Source: Branchiostoma floridae (Eukaryota; Chordata; Leptocardii; Amphioxiformes; Branchiostomatidae). From it: 64,000 bases of DNA. A program made the position numbers and the translations under genes. Under the pieces are notes generated by a model. It was not told the origin of the DNA, made no database searches, and saw nothing but the letters and a program-made list of their open reading frames with translations. The DNA lies in contig NC_049994.1 in NCBI RefSeq assembly GCF_000003815.2, positions 15,260,070-15,324,069 of the forward strand, written 5' to 3'. Below, piece after piece: positions 10,401 through 22,400 of this stretch (within the stretch, counting starts at the first letter, position 1; the number at the start of each line of letters is the position of its first letter).

Positions 10401-13400
10401 GTTTCATGAGTCCCACCACGCATACTAATCATGAACTTAATATGTTCACCAAGTGTGCTCTTCTCAGTACAAATTATGAATTTAGTACTATATAAAAGAC
10501 CTCGCAGTATGATACTTAACTGTTGGATCAGGAATAACGTCATTGTTCTGACCTTTGTAGCATCTAGTGGTGCATACGAGGGGCGTGCAATTAGTAATGG
10601 TCCTGACCCATTTCCCATAGCAGGAGATTAATGAAACTTGGCACAGTTATTAGTCTTTCTCTTCATAGGAATCACCCAGAGTTATGCATTTCTCCCATCG
10701 TTTGATGCAGCTCTGGACACCGATTTTGTAGGACACCCCAGGTTGGTCCTCCAACTGATGCCTCATCAATGGCACAAGAGGGACGACCAGGTCTGGGAGC
10801 TGTTTCCACAGACTTCCAGCCACGTTTGAATTCAGCATGCCAGCGTTTTACAAGGTCATATGATGGGGCATCATCACCATAAGTTTCATTTATTTCATCA
10901 AAAGTCTTCTTTGGTGTGCGTCCTTTCAAATACAAAAACCGGATCACTGCGCGACACTCAACTGGTTCCATTTCACACCTGGTCCATTTCGCACCTGACT
11001 AAGTTCAAACACCAGTAAATCAGAAACCACAATTAGTTCAGAGCTGTCTTTTGCAACATAACCCATAGAGATATGAATTATTACACATACAAAATTTAGA
11101 TCAGACAACTGGAAGTGGGTCAGGACCATTACTTATTGCACGCCCCTCGTAGGTCACCACGTTTGCAGGCTGTTTCTGTAGCAAGGTATTTTTCTAAGAC
11201 AGTGGTTACTAACCTTCTCCTTTAATCTGCATCCCTTTCAAAAAACTGATACAGCCCCAACTAAGATGTCCTAACCCAGAACATCTGAACCCTGAACCGG
11301 GCCTTCCAGCTAGCAACTAATTGGACCTAGGAGCACAACTGCTGCTCGTACCAGTTCCTCCCTTGCATGACACCATACTAATAATTATCCATCTAAAGTG
11401 CCAGGAGCAACACTTTGATACAGAACACCAACTTACGTTGTTCTGCAGAGATTCTGTATCCTGTTGTGTGTGAATGAGAGATCAGGACGGTAGAGACATG
11501 GCAGGAAGAACAGATGGAGAGAAGAAGAAATGGCCAGAAATGAGAGCAGAAATGAAATGAAAAGAACAGATTGGCAGAAGGTGCAAATAGAGGAATGATA
11601 TATGCAAAGATAGGTAAAATATCAACTGATAGACAATACAAAGCAAGCAGTACAATGAATAGATGAAATTAGAAAGAAAAGTTTTGAGAGAATGAAACAA
11701 AGAGAAAGTTCAATGGCAGCAGAACTTTAACATCAACTCTCATAATTTTACCGGGTTACCTAAGACCACTGCATTTGCTAAACACTCACTCACATTAGAT
11801 ATTGGTGTTATCAAGGTTTTCCCAAGAATGTCTCAAACACCTGGATGTCTGAGTGCATACTTCGGGTACATTTGTATTACTGATGTTGCACCAAAGACGT
11901 TGCACTTAGTAGAACACTTTGGACTCACCACATATTTTAATGTCTTAGCGTATCCCATGTAATTATGAGAGTTGACGAAAGAGCTTTCACAAACGAAAAA
12001 GCCATTTTTTAAAAGTTATGGAGGATGTAAGATTGCATGGAAGGAATGAGGGCGAAGTTTACCCCTGGCTTTCCAGTACTTGTCGGGATCGTAATCCCAC
12101 ATGCCCGACGACTCGGAGGCGCTCTCTCTGGTCGACGACTCGTTCTCTGTGGTGTAGATTACTGTTGGGTCATGGGTCAAATGTCGGGTCGTGGGCCAAA
12201 TGTCGGGTCATGGGTCAAATGGCATGTGTGGGAAGGAAAGAAGGAAGAAAGCAGAATCGTGAAGGAGAGAAGCAATGAAAGAAATGAACAAAAGTGAAAA
12301 GCATGCAGCAGAGTTTTCATGAAGGCAAAATGAAAAGCAAACTACAAAAGAATAGACAGGCAGACAAAAGATTTTAAGTAGGTTACGATACAAAAATAAA
12401 GTGTGATTTATAACATAGGATGAATAACAACAAGACCACGGCATGTTGGCATGAAATGTAAGGACACGTACAGTCTGCATTGAGGTTGAGGAAGTCCTCG
12501 ATCTTGCGGTACTTCATGCCGGAGGTGGTGACTGAGGGGGCGACGAACCAGGGTGAAAATGTGCATAGACATGAAAGGAAGTACGAAAATGTTCAGAGAA
12601 AATGAAAGAAAAGCATAATGTCTGTGAAGACTTCTTTGTTATGGCTTTAAGAAAGAAGAAGACAGTATGAAACAGTGAGGCAACAAAATTTGTAATTGGC
12701 AGCAAAATGAGAACAGAGCAGAAACTTACCAACTCCACCCAGTTCACCTTTATGGGGAGGTGGGAAGAACAGAAAGTGAGAATGAAGAAAAGAGGAAGAA
12801 ATGAAGAAAATGAGGGATGCTTCCAGGCCACCACAATGCAATAATGCATTAGAACATTGTAACATAAATCTGTATGCAGAACATATAAACACAAACAAGG
12901 GCCTTAAATGGTGTAGAACTGGTAATTCTTCTTAACACTCATCACCAACTCTTAGTTCCCCATCCACGTTGATCCAAGAAAAGCAGGCAACCCCACAAAG
13001 CCATTCTTCTTTAACCAGTGACAAGTAGCTATGAGATGCAGCTTTCTTTCAAGCAGTATTCGAGACCCTACTCAATGTTAACCATAAAATATCACAGCAT
13101 TGCATTAGCTACTAATACATGACAAGCTTGAGAACCTTAAATTTTGAACAAACTCAAGTATTTGCATCATATTTTATTCTTCATGCTACAAGTACAGGTA
13201 TATTCAATCAATCAATACCAGGCAGTTGGCCATAACACCTCAAGTCACAGAATTCTTATTCCAAAACCAGAGTGCTAATTACAATACACCATTCAATTTC
13301 CCTTTAATGGATATTTATGAGTGCACTGATGCAGCTATGGATTGTTTGCCGTATTAACCTGTGGTCTTAGACCAGTAGTGGTGGGAATATTTCTCTGGGT

Positions 13401-16400
13401 CGTACTCGTACGAGAGACCCTCCCCTTGCCTGCGTTCATACTCCATATCCATCTCTGTAGGCCAGAAAATGAAAGTGTTGATGAAGGTAAAAAATGAAAG
13501 TGTTGGTACAAGAAAATGAAAGTTTTGGCACAAGAAAGTAAAAGTGTTGGCACAAGAAAAAGGAACTTGGATAGACAGGAGGGAAGTTAACATGAAATAT
13601 GTTGTTCCTGTATGCTATTATGATTAATAAGTACAGCCAGAAACAGAGAGAACAAAATGGCAAACTTTCAAAGTGAGGGTTGACAGGAAATAGCCCAGTG
13701 GTAATTCCTGACAAGTTGATCTGACGTTTTGTGTTTTTCATTCCAACATATCAACTTTACCTCTGCTGTATCTTATACAAATTTGGTACTAGGATGTGGG
13801 TGTTAGCCACAAATTTTGATGATCTAATTAATATCGGTCTCCAAAAAAGCAATTTGTTTGGGATTGAGGATGTACTTCAATCAAAACAGTAATTTATTTT
13901 GGATTGAGGATGTACTTCAATTAAAACAGTAATTTATTTTGGACTGAGGATGTACTTCAATTAAAACAGCAATTTATTTTGGATTGAGGATGTACTTCAA
14001 TTAAAACAGCAATTTATTTTGGACTGAGGATGTACTTCAATCAAAACAGTGATTTATTTTGGATTGATGACATTAAAAATCACCACTGGAAAGATACATA
14101 TGTGCAAAAACAGAGTGGACAGAAAGAGAGAGGGAAGAAAAGAATGAGACAGAAAGACAGACAGTACCAGTAAGTTTGTCTCTGGCCTCCATGGCTTCTG
14201 ATGAAAGTAAACAGTAGGACAGACATTAGTGACAGAAACTGTGATCAAACTTGACAATTAAGCAGAAGATTGTGTAAAACTGAATTCTGACCAAGGAAGT
14301 CCCCATGGAATGCTGCTGATGTATGCTGTTGGCAGTTAATATTGTTAAAGAGAAAAACTCAAATCATTTTGATATTATGCAGAAATGAATTAGTGCAGAT
14401 ATAAAACATGCATATATTAAGGTACAATTGAGATGAGTGTAAAGTATATTAATAGAAACATTGTGGCAATTGGAAATTTCAGCCACATTACTTTTCTTCA
14501 AAGGATCGCTCACTTCTGTGTCATATTTTGAAACAAACTATTTGGACCGTTGTCTTTTTTCTTTTACTATGTAACAAGGCATTCTCATCATGGCATCATT
14601 TTGCAATAATTTTGAACATCATGATAGTGTTGCTATGTTATTACTACATGTGTATAGCATGAACGAAACCAGTTATGCAGATGAACTGTGTTATCTTGCA
14701 AAACTTGATTTGTTATGCCTTAGTCAGAACAATATTTTCCATCTTAAGTTGCAACAAACGTTCTTAAGAACAGAATTTTCATTTTTATTTGAAGATATGA
14801 AATATATCTTTCCTCTTGCTGCAGAAATGTTTGCACGATATCAAGCTTGACAAAAGACAGCATGTTAGGATAGGCGCAATGAGGGTGGTGGGGACGGAAC
14901 TACAAAGCTTTTTTTATCCAAAGAAGTCGTTAAGACAAAGAAGCACAAAGAACAGATTGTGAAGAAGAGAGGAAAGGAAGAAGCAAGGGAAATTGTCCAA
15001 AAGAAACAGCACAGAGGATATTACCCTCAACTTTGGCAGCGCTGACTGTTTTTCGGGAACAAAAGGGGGAGCGCTTGTTATTATTCAAAAGTATTAAAGA
15101 GGACTACAAATATTGTAAAATATATATTAGGGTATTACTTGGCAAAGGAAATGAACAAGAAAGACAGCATATACAAAAACAAACATGCGTTAAGAAGTAG
15201 AAACATAGAAATCTAAGAATAGCATTATCTTATTAATGGTACACAAATTAATGCCAACTGTACAAATGTACAGAAAAGGTTTATGAATGTGACAGAACGG
15301 AGACAAAAGCTTACAGTGACATTGAATATTCAGAGGATTGTTTAAAGCAAAACACAAAGGTATGTAAAGAAGATAAAAATCTAAGCGATGTGATACACTT
15401 ACATATACAGCTTTAGAAGGACAAAGAAATGGTAGCGATATACATGTATGAATGAATAGACAAATTGAAAGAAGCAAAAGATAAACAAGACAGAAGAAGA
15501 AGAAGAAGATGAAGGGATGATATATGTACCATCTGTGGATTCCTCCACCACAAAGTCTTCAATGGTGCGTATGGGCTTGGCTGGCTTCCATGTGGCAGTG
15601 GTAACTTGAGGAGCGGGGACAGAAGGAGCATGAGTGGAGGAGTACTTTTAACAGTTACAGAAGGCAGGGTTGGACAAGTCCATTAGTCCGATTGTCCAGG
15701 GCAAGTCAAAGTGCCAATCGGACAAGTGCATGCCCTGCCCCGCTTGTCCGATCGGGCAAGTAAAATTTTTTCATGAGTGAGATTTTGATATACTTGTTAC
15801 CTTTCATAGTCATGGCATCAAGTATTGGTCAACAGAGAAAAATAGAGCCAATAACAAAAGAATTCCATTGCTGGAAATGAAAATCCATAGAAATTGTCAA
15901 TTAGATTGCGGGCAAGTGAAAAGTTGATTTGGGCAAGGAGATTTTTTAATGTACTTGCCCAATAGGACAAGTGAATTTTATAAAACTTGTCCAACCGTGA
16001 AAGGAGTGTTAGCTGTACAAGGAAGAACTGTATTAGTAAGAGTAAAACCTCAGGTGTTCAATGATGCTTGAACTTATGAGTTTCACATCGACATGAGAGG
16101 TTCAACTGGTGGTGGCAGATTTGCAAGAAGCAGTAGCAGTGAGAGTTACGTGCAGTGGTAACAAGGAATTAGCTATATGGGCTTTGACTTAACGCAATGC
16201 TTATATTTTTTATAACGCAAGCTTGCACATGACATGCAGTGGAAAGGGATGGTACATATGCACAGACTCAAGAAGTGTAGTTTTTCAATGAAACAAAGGG
16301 TTGAAGGAGAAAGCATGGCCTGTTTTCCCCCTGATGTTGTAATCTTGTTAACTCATTCCCAGTATCACAATGTAATTCATGTTCTAGCATTTGATAATAT

Positions 16401-19400
16401 ATGGTATATAACCAGTATGATGTGAACACATATTCTTCCATAGACTGTCAGGCTCCATACCTTTAACTGAACATGCTATCTTACAGTGTTACTTATATGA
16501 ACAGGAAACTAAAGGGAATACCAAAGGTCTTTTTCGTGTCCTTTTCTGTAGTTTATAGGAAGAAAACAACAACAGAAACTTGGTGGTCAGTATTTGTTGG
16601 ATAACTTATCTATTAAGGCTTCTTATGAATTGGTAGCTAATTTTGAATCGTGTCATTCTACTTTTAAAACTTAGCATATATAAATCCTGTAGTAGGATTT
16701 ATCTATGTCTTACTCTTGGACCTAAAGTGACTGCAAACCTTCTTCAAAGTATTGTCTACAATGTTATATACGTTTTGGGGTACAACATGCTTGTCTGTAT
16801 ATTGTTTGTATTGAACCAAATTGCAGGGAAAGGAAGCTAGGAAGTTGCCTGGGTGGGTGCAGCCAGGTCAGCCATTCTTTACAGGCATCTCAATATTTTT
16901 AACCTCAAGTGGAAATACTGAACTATTTTGGAACAGTGTAGTCCTATACAAAATGAATGTCCTTTCACACTTAGTTGGATATTGCTCCAAGAAAAGGGAT
17001 GTAACGTTACAAAGGAAGGAGTGTGTTTGCAGACAAGGCCAGGGATTGAAGCCTGCTACATTTTGCCTTTTGAAAATGGTACAATATTTCCACTTGAAGG
17101 TTGCTTCATATTATCTGCACCTTGCTGAAAAGTAATCACCATCAAATGCAAGAGGACTAATGTAAAAAAACAAAACAAAGGAAAGCAAGAAATGACAGAA
17201 AGAAAAAGAAGAAGAAAAGAAAGAGAAAAAGGTACCATAGATAGCCCTTCCTGCCTCCTCCTTGCCTTGATAGGGTTCGTAATCAAAGATGGAGCCTGGA
17301 TCGCCCAGTCTGATGGGCATGTAGCCTGGTTAGTGACAGGAGAGGGACACACAGAAAACAGGAGAGAGAACAAAATCACAAGGAGGAAAGAAACTTCTAA
17401 CAGTTCTAAAAGGTGTTCTAACAGTTTTAAGAGGCGTTCTAACAGTTCTAAGAGGTGTTCTAAATGTTGTTCTAAATGTTCTAAGCGGTGTTTTTACAGT
17501 TCTAAGATGTGTTCTAAAAGGTGTTCAACAGTTCTAAGAGGCATTCTAACATTCTAAGATGTATATACTAAGACAGTAGACAAACAGGAGATTATGTCAT
17601 TCTATTCTTAAAGAACAAAAAACGTTGCAGCTTGCATACTTCTTACAAGAATCATTAAACTGTTTTACAATCTGAAGAACCTTAGCAAAGATGTATTAAC
17701 CCCCCAAGTTGCAGATAAATATACCTTACATGCATATTCATTTTAAATACTATAAAGAACAAGGCATTCAAGCAACTAACATCATCTGGAACAGACTTCC
17801 AATTCAAGCAGTCATTGGAAGAGATAGCAGTTCAATAATAGTACCTTCAGCACCAAGGACAGGTCACAACCAACAAGACAACAGTCCATTGCATGGTCAT
17901 TACTTCTTCTACCTTATCAAACAAATATCCATACGCCAATGCACACGATATATGCATACCTTAAGTTGATATAAAAAGTCGGACAACCTCTCAGTCCAGG
18001 TAGCAACTGACCCAATCAAATGACATGCTACAAATGTCCCAACCAGCGAAAACTTATGTCACACTCATATCAGTCCATGATGCATTAAACCCTATTCTTA
18101 ACTTCTCACACAACATTGTGTCTTGCTCTGTCAAAACCAAGCACAAGTCTTCCAAAGCATTCACCCACCATGCATTCTCTTACAGTTGCAATGCACAAAA
18201 TGCCACATGCATTTGGTATGTGTACACAGATTTGCAATGCATTTGGTATGTATTCATAAATGATGATGATGGCAATACTCCTTTGCATGCTCTTGCCCAC
18301 ATGGGCGAGACTCGGTATGCTTGTCATTTTTCTTCTTACATGTACACATGTCACTATCAGTAATACAGTGGGAATACACATGAATAAAATGCATGAAACA
18401 AGCTCTGAAGAGGATGCAATTTATGTATACTGTTATCAGTAACGATGGCAAGTGCTGTATATATACTAACAGCACCAGTACATTTAAGTACATGAGCCAT
18501 TGTTTTCATGAACCCCACAATGACTGTATAGACAAACTTAGATGCAACTTTGTGTAATGACTTAAGCTAGAATCACTGATGTACACAAGACATAACAACA
18601 CTTCTGTCTACGCATTGTATCATAATGGAAAGGAAGGCCTCCAAGACACAGTATTGAGATAACAGTGACTTGTGGGTATACGTGTACAGTTTTGGAAAAG
18701 AAGCTTTTCACAGTACTAAGAAATCAGAGTTGAGAGTGAATAGAGAGTACAGAATGAGAGAAGACAGATTTGGTGCTGGAAAATGGGATATATCTGTATA
18801 GAAATTGTGCCAAAAATGTGCACAAACTGGTGGCAAAATTGCTGAAAATGAACAAACTTTTCCTGTATTTGTCTGCATGTAATTGTGATCAAAAGGGTGA
18901 TTTTTGACAAATAAAAACGGCTTTTGTGCTGGAAAAACGACTCAAAGGCCTCCCTGCTTGTTGCGCTAGCCGTCTTTAACTTACGTCCTCCAACTTTGCC
19001 CTTCCCCTTGGCCTTGAACTGGGCATAGGAAGCATCAGCAGCCATCCGGGCTTCCATTTCTACAGGGTGACCACAAGGGTTTAGTGCACAGATGGGGTGA
19101 ATGTGTACAATGTGTGGACTTTGGTAGTGTGTACATGTACAATGTACATGCACAAAGTGACCTCAATATTCAAGTGTACAGATGTGGTGCTTTTGGTACA
19201 TGTAGTATGCACATAGACTTATAATGGATGTTGTTACAGACATTATACGAATTGTGGAATTTAGGTACATACAAGTACAGAGCTGGCTCAAATTTTAGTA
19301 CAATGCACATTTTGTAATGGTAAATGGCAGGATGACAAAAAAGCTAGGCGCAAACACTTCATGAAGTTGTTTTGAAGACAAACAAAGCGACAACATGTTT

Positions 19401-22400
19401 TACATGATGACTGTGTCAGCATGCATCATGAAGACATACAGTGAGAAGTGTTACCACAGTGAGAAAGGTAGTAACAAAGGTTATAGAGAAAGTGGTGGAC
19501 AAGTATACATGTAGTTAAGAGATGCATTGTAACATGGGTGCACAGCTTGGCTATTTGTAATTTGTATGGCCCAGCTGCACTAGCTTCCATTGTTAGCCAG
19601 CAGTTATACAATGGTGTCAATAGGAATTGCAAGCCAACAGGGGGGTTGATATGGTAGATAATCAATGTCAGTTGCTATTGATGAGGCACAACCACAAGGA
19701 ACTCTACGATGGTATCACCATGCATGCTAAAGTGAATCAGAAATATGTTGTTTAATGATTAACATGTAGTACTAGATGTAGTGTTACAGACAAATGCAAC
19801 TGATGTTAACATTCTGCAGACTTATTCACGGTGACAACATTACACAACTCCACAAAATGAAACATAGAACGGTACTGGCCACCATGTAATATATGATGTC
19901 TATGTGTGATGAAATACAACAAGATGTACCTACAATGTAAACATGTACATGTAGTCTGGTAAAAGTGCACTTTTGAGCACACAGTATAAACTACATGATT
20001 CTAAGCAAATGGTATATGGCAAGTAGTAAGGCTGTGAACTGAATACAATGCCTATAACAAGATATGGAATAGCTACATGATGGGAACAAAATGATTGCAC
20101 AAGTTATACAGTGGATGTAACATGACTACTGCACAGTCTGCATTGAAGAAAATTGATGGTTCTGAGACAAAGCATGGAGACGTAAACCTTACCTCCTTAC
20201 CCAGAGAGAAGTAGATTCCAAGATGTCTTAAAAATTGCTAGACAAGCTGTTAATGCAATGTAATCATCTCAGTCATGTGGTTGTAATGATTTATGAATGA
20301 AGAATGGTACCACAGCTACTGATGCGCCAGCTTCCAAGTGTCATCTTAGTTTTTGGACTGCTGAGATTCAAACTTTAATAATATTATTTGCTCATACTTA
20401 AGAAAGGTTAGGAGCTTGGATTTTTAACATCTTGAGCAGATCTGAAGTATGCATTGTAGTTAATTGTCCCGAAAGAAATTTCTCACACAGAAAATGGAAG
20501 ATATAGTGTTTGATCTATATTGTTCTTGTTTCGATCAATTTAGCATTAAAGGTGGCCCAAACACAGAAACTGCAGATGAAAATGACTGTATCTATGTTGC
20601 TTTTCAATCTGTTCCTCTGAAAATTTGTACTACTTCAAAGTACCCCAAATCAGACAAATGGGGCAGCCTTAACATGGTGGAGCAGCTTACTTTGTATGGA
20701 GATAGGGAGTATCCTTTTTTTTTTAACTGTTCCTTTCAAAGTTACCCAAAAAAGACAAATGGGACAGCCCAGACAACCTGTAACACTGGTGGAATGACTT
20801 ACTTTGGATGGAGATAGGGGGGTTCTCCTGCCTGCGCATGCTGGCCAGGTGCCGGGCCTCCTCCTCCTGTTGTTGTTGTAGTTGTTGTTGCATCATGCGT
20901 TCGTGCCCGTCCTGGATACTCATGCTTTCCATGCGGTGGGTGGGGTCCATCACTACAGTACAGGTGACCACAAACTTCAGTGCACAACATGCTTCAGGCA
21001 GTTACCACACAGGGGTGTGACCACACAGTTAAGTACAGAGTCAAGCTCACACATACTAGGTTACTTGTAAGTAAACATTTCCCAACTAGTAGCTTTGTGA
21101 CTCCAAGATCCTAGCACACACGTTAGATTGTACCAAACCTTCTAAAATGATTATTGCCATGCGTCAACCTCTAGTGATAATGTTTTATACTTTACAGTAC
21201 AAGTGCAAACAAACTGTGACATGTGACCTCTGAGATACAGATATTAGCTTTTGCCTTGAAGTTGTAGTAAAATGTACATTCTGCAGTCCAATTTCACACA
21301 CAATTAGCATGACAATGAATTATGGAGTTGCAATTCCATTCAAGATTGGTGAATGCAAATGTTGAATGGGCATGTTGTACAATTTTGCAAGGCACTGACG
21401 CACATTTCTAAAGATTAGTCAATGGCATAATCTTAAAGAATTTTGTACATTGTTAGTAGAAGTGCATAATACTGAGTGCATGATCAAAAAACATTATTAT
21501 CACATGCACCTCTCCTTCTTCTGCTAGGTAGACTTACCTGACTTTTTTCTTTCTAACAAGAAGGCCACTCAAAAAAGGGACATACATTGTACTTACCTTA
21601 GTTACAAACCTTACTTACCTCAGTACCTCACTGCCTGAAAGGAAATAACAATCTTATCTCTCCCTTGCCCTGTTGGTATAAGAGGGTTGTGTTAACTTCA
21701 CTCTAGGACTTGTCTGTTAGAACTCACGTGTTCCGAGCTGCTGCCCTGCCGGCTGTGGCATGGGGTGTTCCCCTGGGATCATCTGTCGCCGCGACTCCAT
21801 CGTCTGAAGCTTCTCCTTGACGCCCTGGTACGCCAGGTTGCTCTGGATCACCGTGTTCTTCTTGACCCGCGTCAGCTCCGGGTCGTCGATTACCGTGTGG
21901 TACGCCTTCCCCTTCTGCTTCTCGAAGTCCTCATGGTACTTCACCTGGAGGGTTCAGAGGTCGGAGGTTATGACATGGTGTTTCTATTACCACGAGGTCA
22001 AACCCAGTTCTATTTGACAAAGTAACATAGAACATCGTGTCAGCCATTTTGTTTGCAGATAAAAGAGCTCAAGGGTTGCAGTATGAGCAAAATGGCAGAC
22101 ATAATGCTTATTCTGTCCAAAGGTCGAACAAGATTCTATTTAGTAGAGGTCAAACATAGAGACAACATGTCAGCCATTTTGTTCACCACAGAGGACTCTT
22201 CAGGTATTTCACTTGAAGGGGTTTAGAGGTGAACAAAATGGCTTACTTGGCATTGCTGATGTTCTAAAGACAAACAAGGTTAGAACAAGCATGATCAACG
22301 TCACTGTTAGAATCAGGCAAAATGGATGGGCAGTCTTGTTCCTCCAAGTATCCTTTGTAAGCTGTAGCTACTGGTGTTGAAATGGCTTGTAATTTAGCAA

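Noticed and set aside
12514-12894. 126-codon hydrophobic minus-strand frame
   Set aside because: It reads purine/pyrimidine-rich intron as Phe/Leu/Ser-rich sequence. Only the 18-bp and 60-bp pieces have splice support, in other frames.
13840-14072. Regular 40-bp repeats resembling a CRISPR array
   Set aside because: Units are contiguous with no unique spacers, and the context is a eukaryotic intron.
14590-14850. 86-codon plus-strand frame
   Set aside because: AT-rich intron, no conserved motif, no splice or promoter support.
20464-20817. 117-codon plus-strand frame
   Set aside because: No recognisable domain. It overlaps the duplicated intronic edge of a nebulin exon and ends within the exon antisense.
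21538-21552. 15-bp Lys-rich micro-exon candidate (acceptor TTCTTGTTAG, donor CAG|GTAAGT, phase 1-1)
   Set aside because: Splice sites and phase fit, but 15 bases of A-rich sequence are too likely by chance; left out of the features.
21609-21640. Strong acceptor TTATTTCCTTTCAG with nearby GTAAGT donors
   Set aside because: None of the possible segments keeps phase 1 at both ends without a stop.
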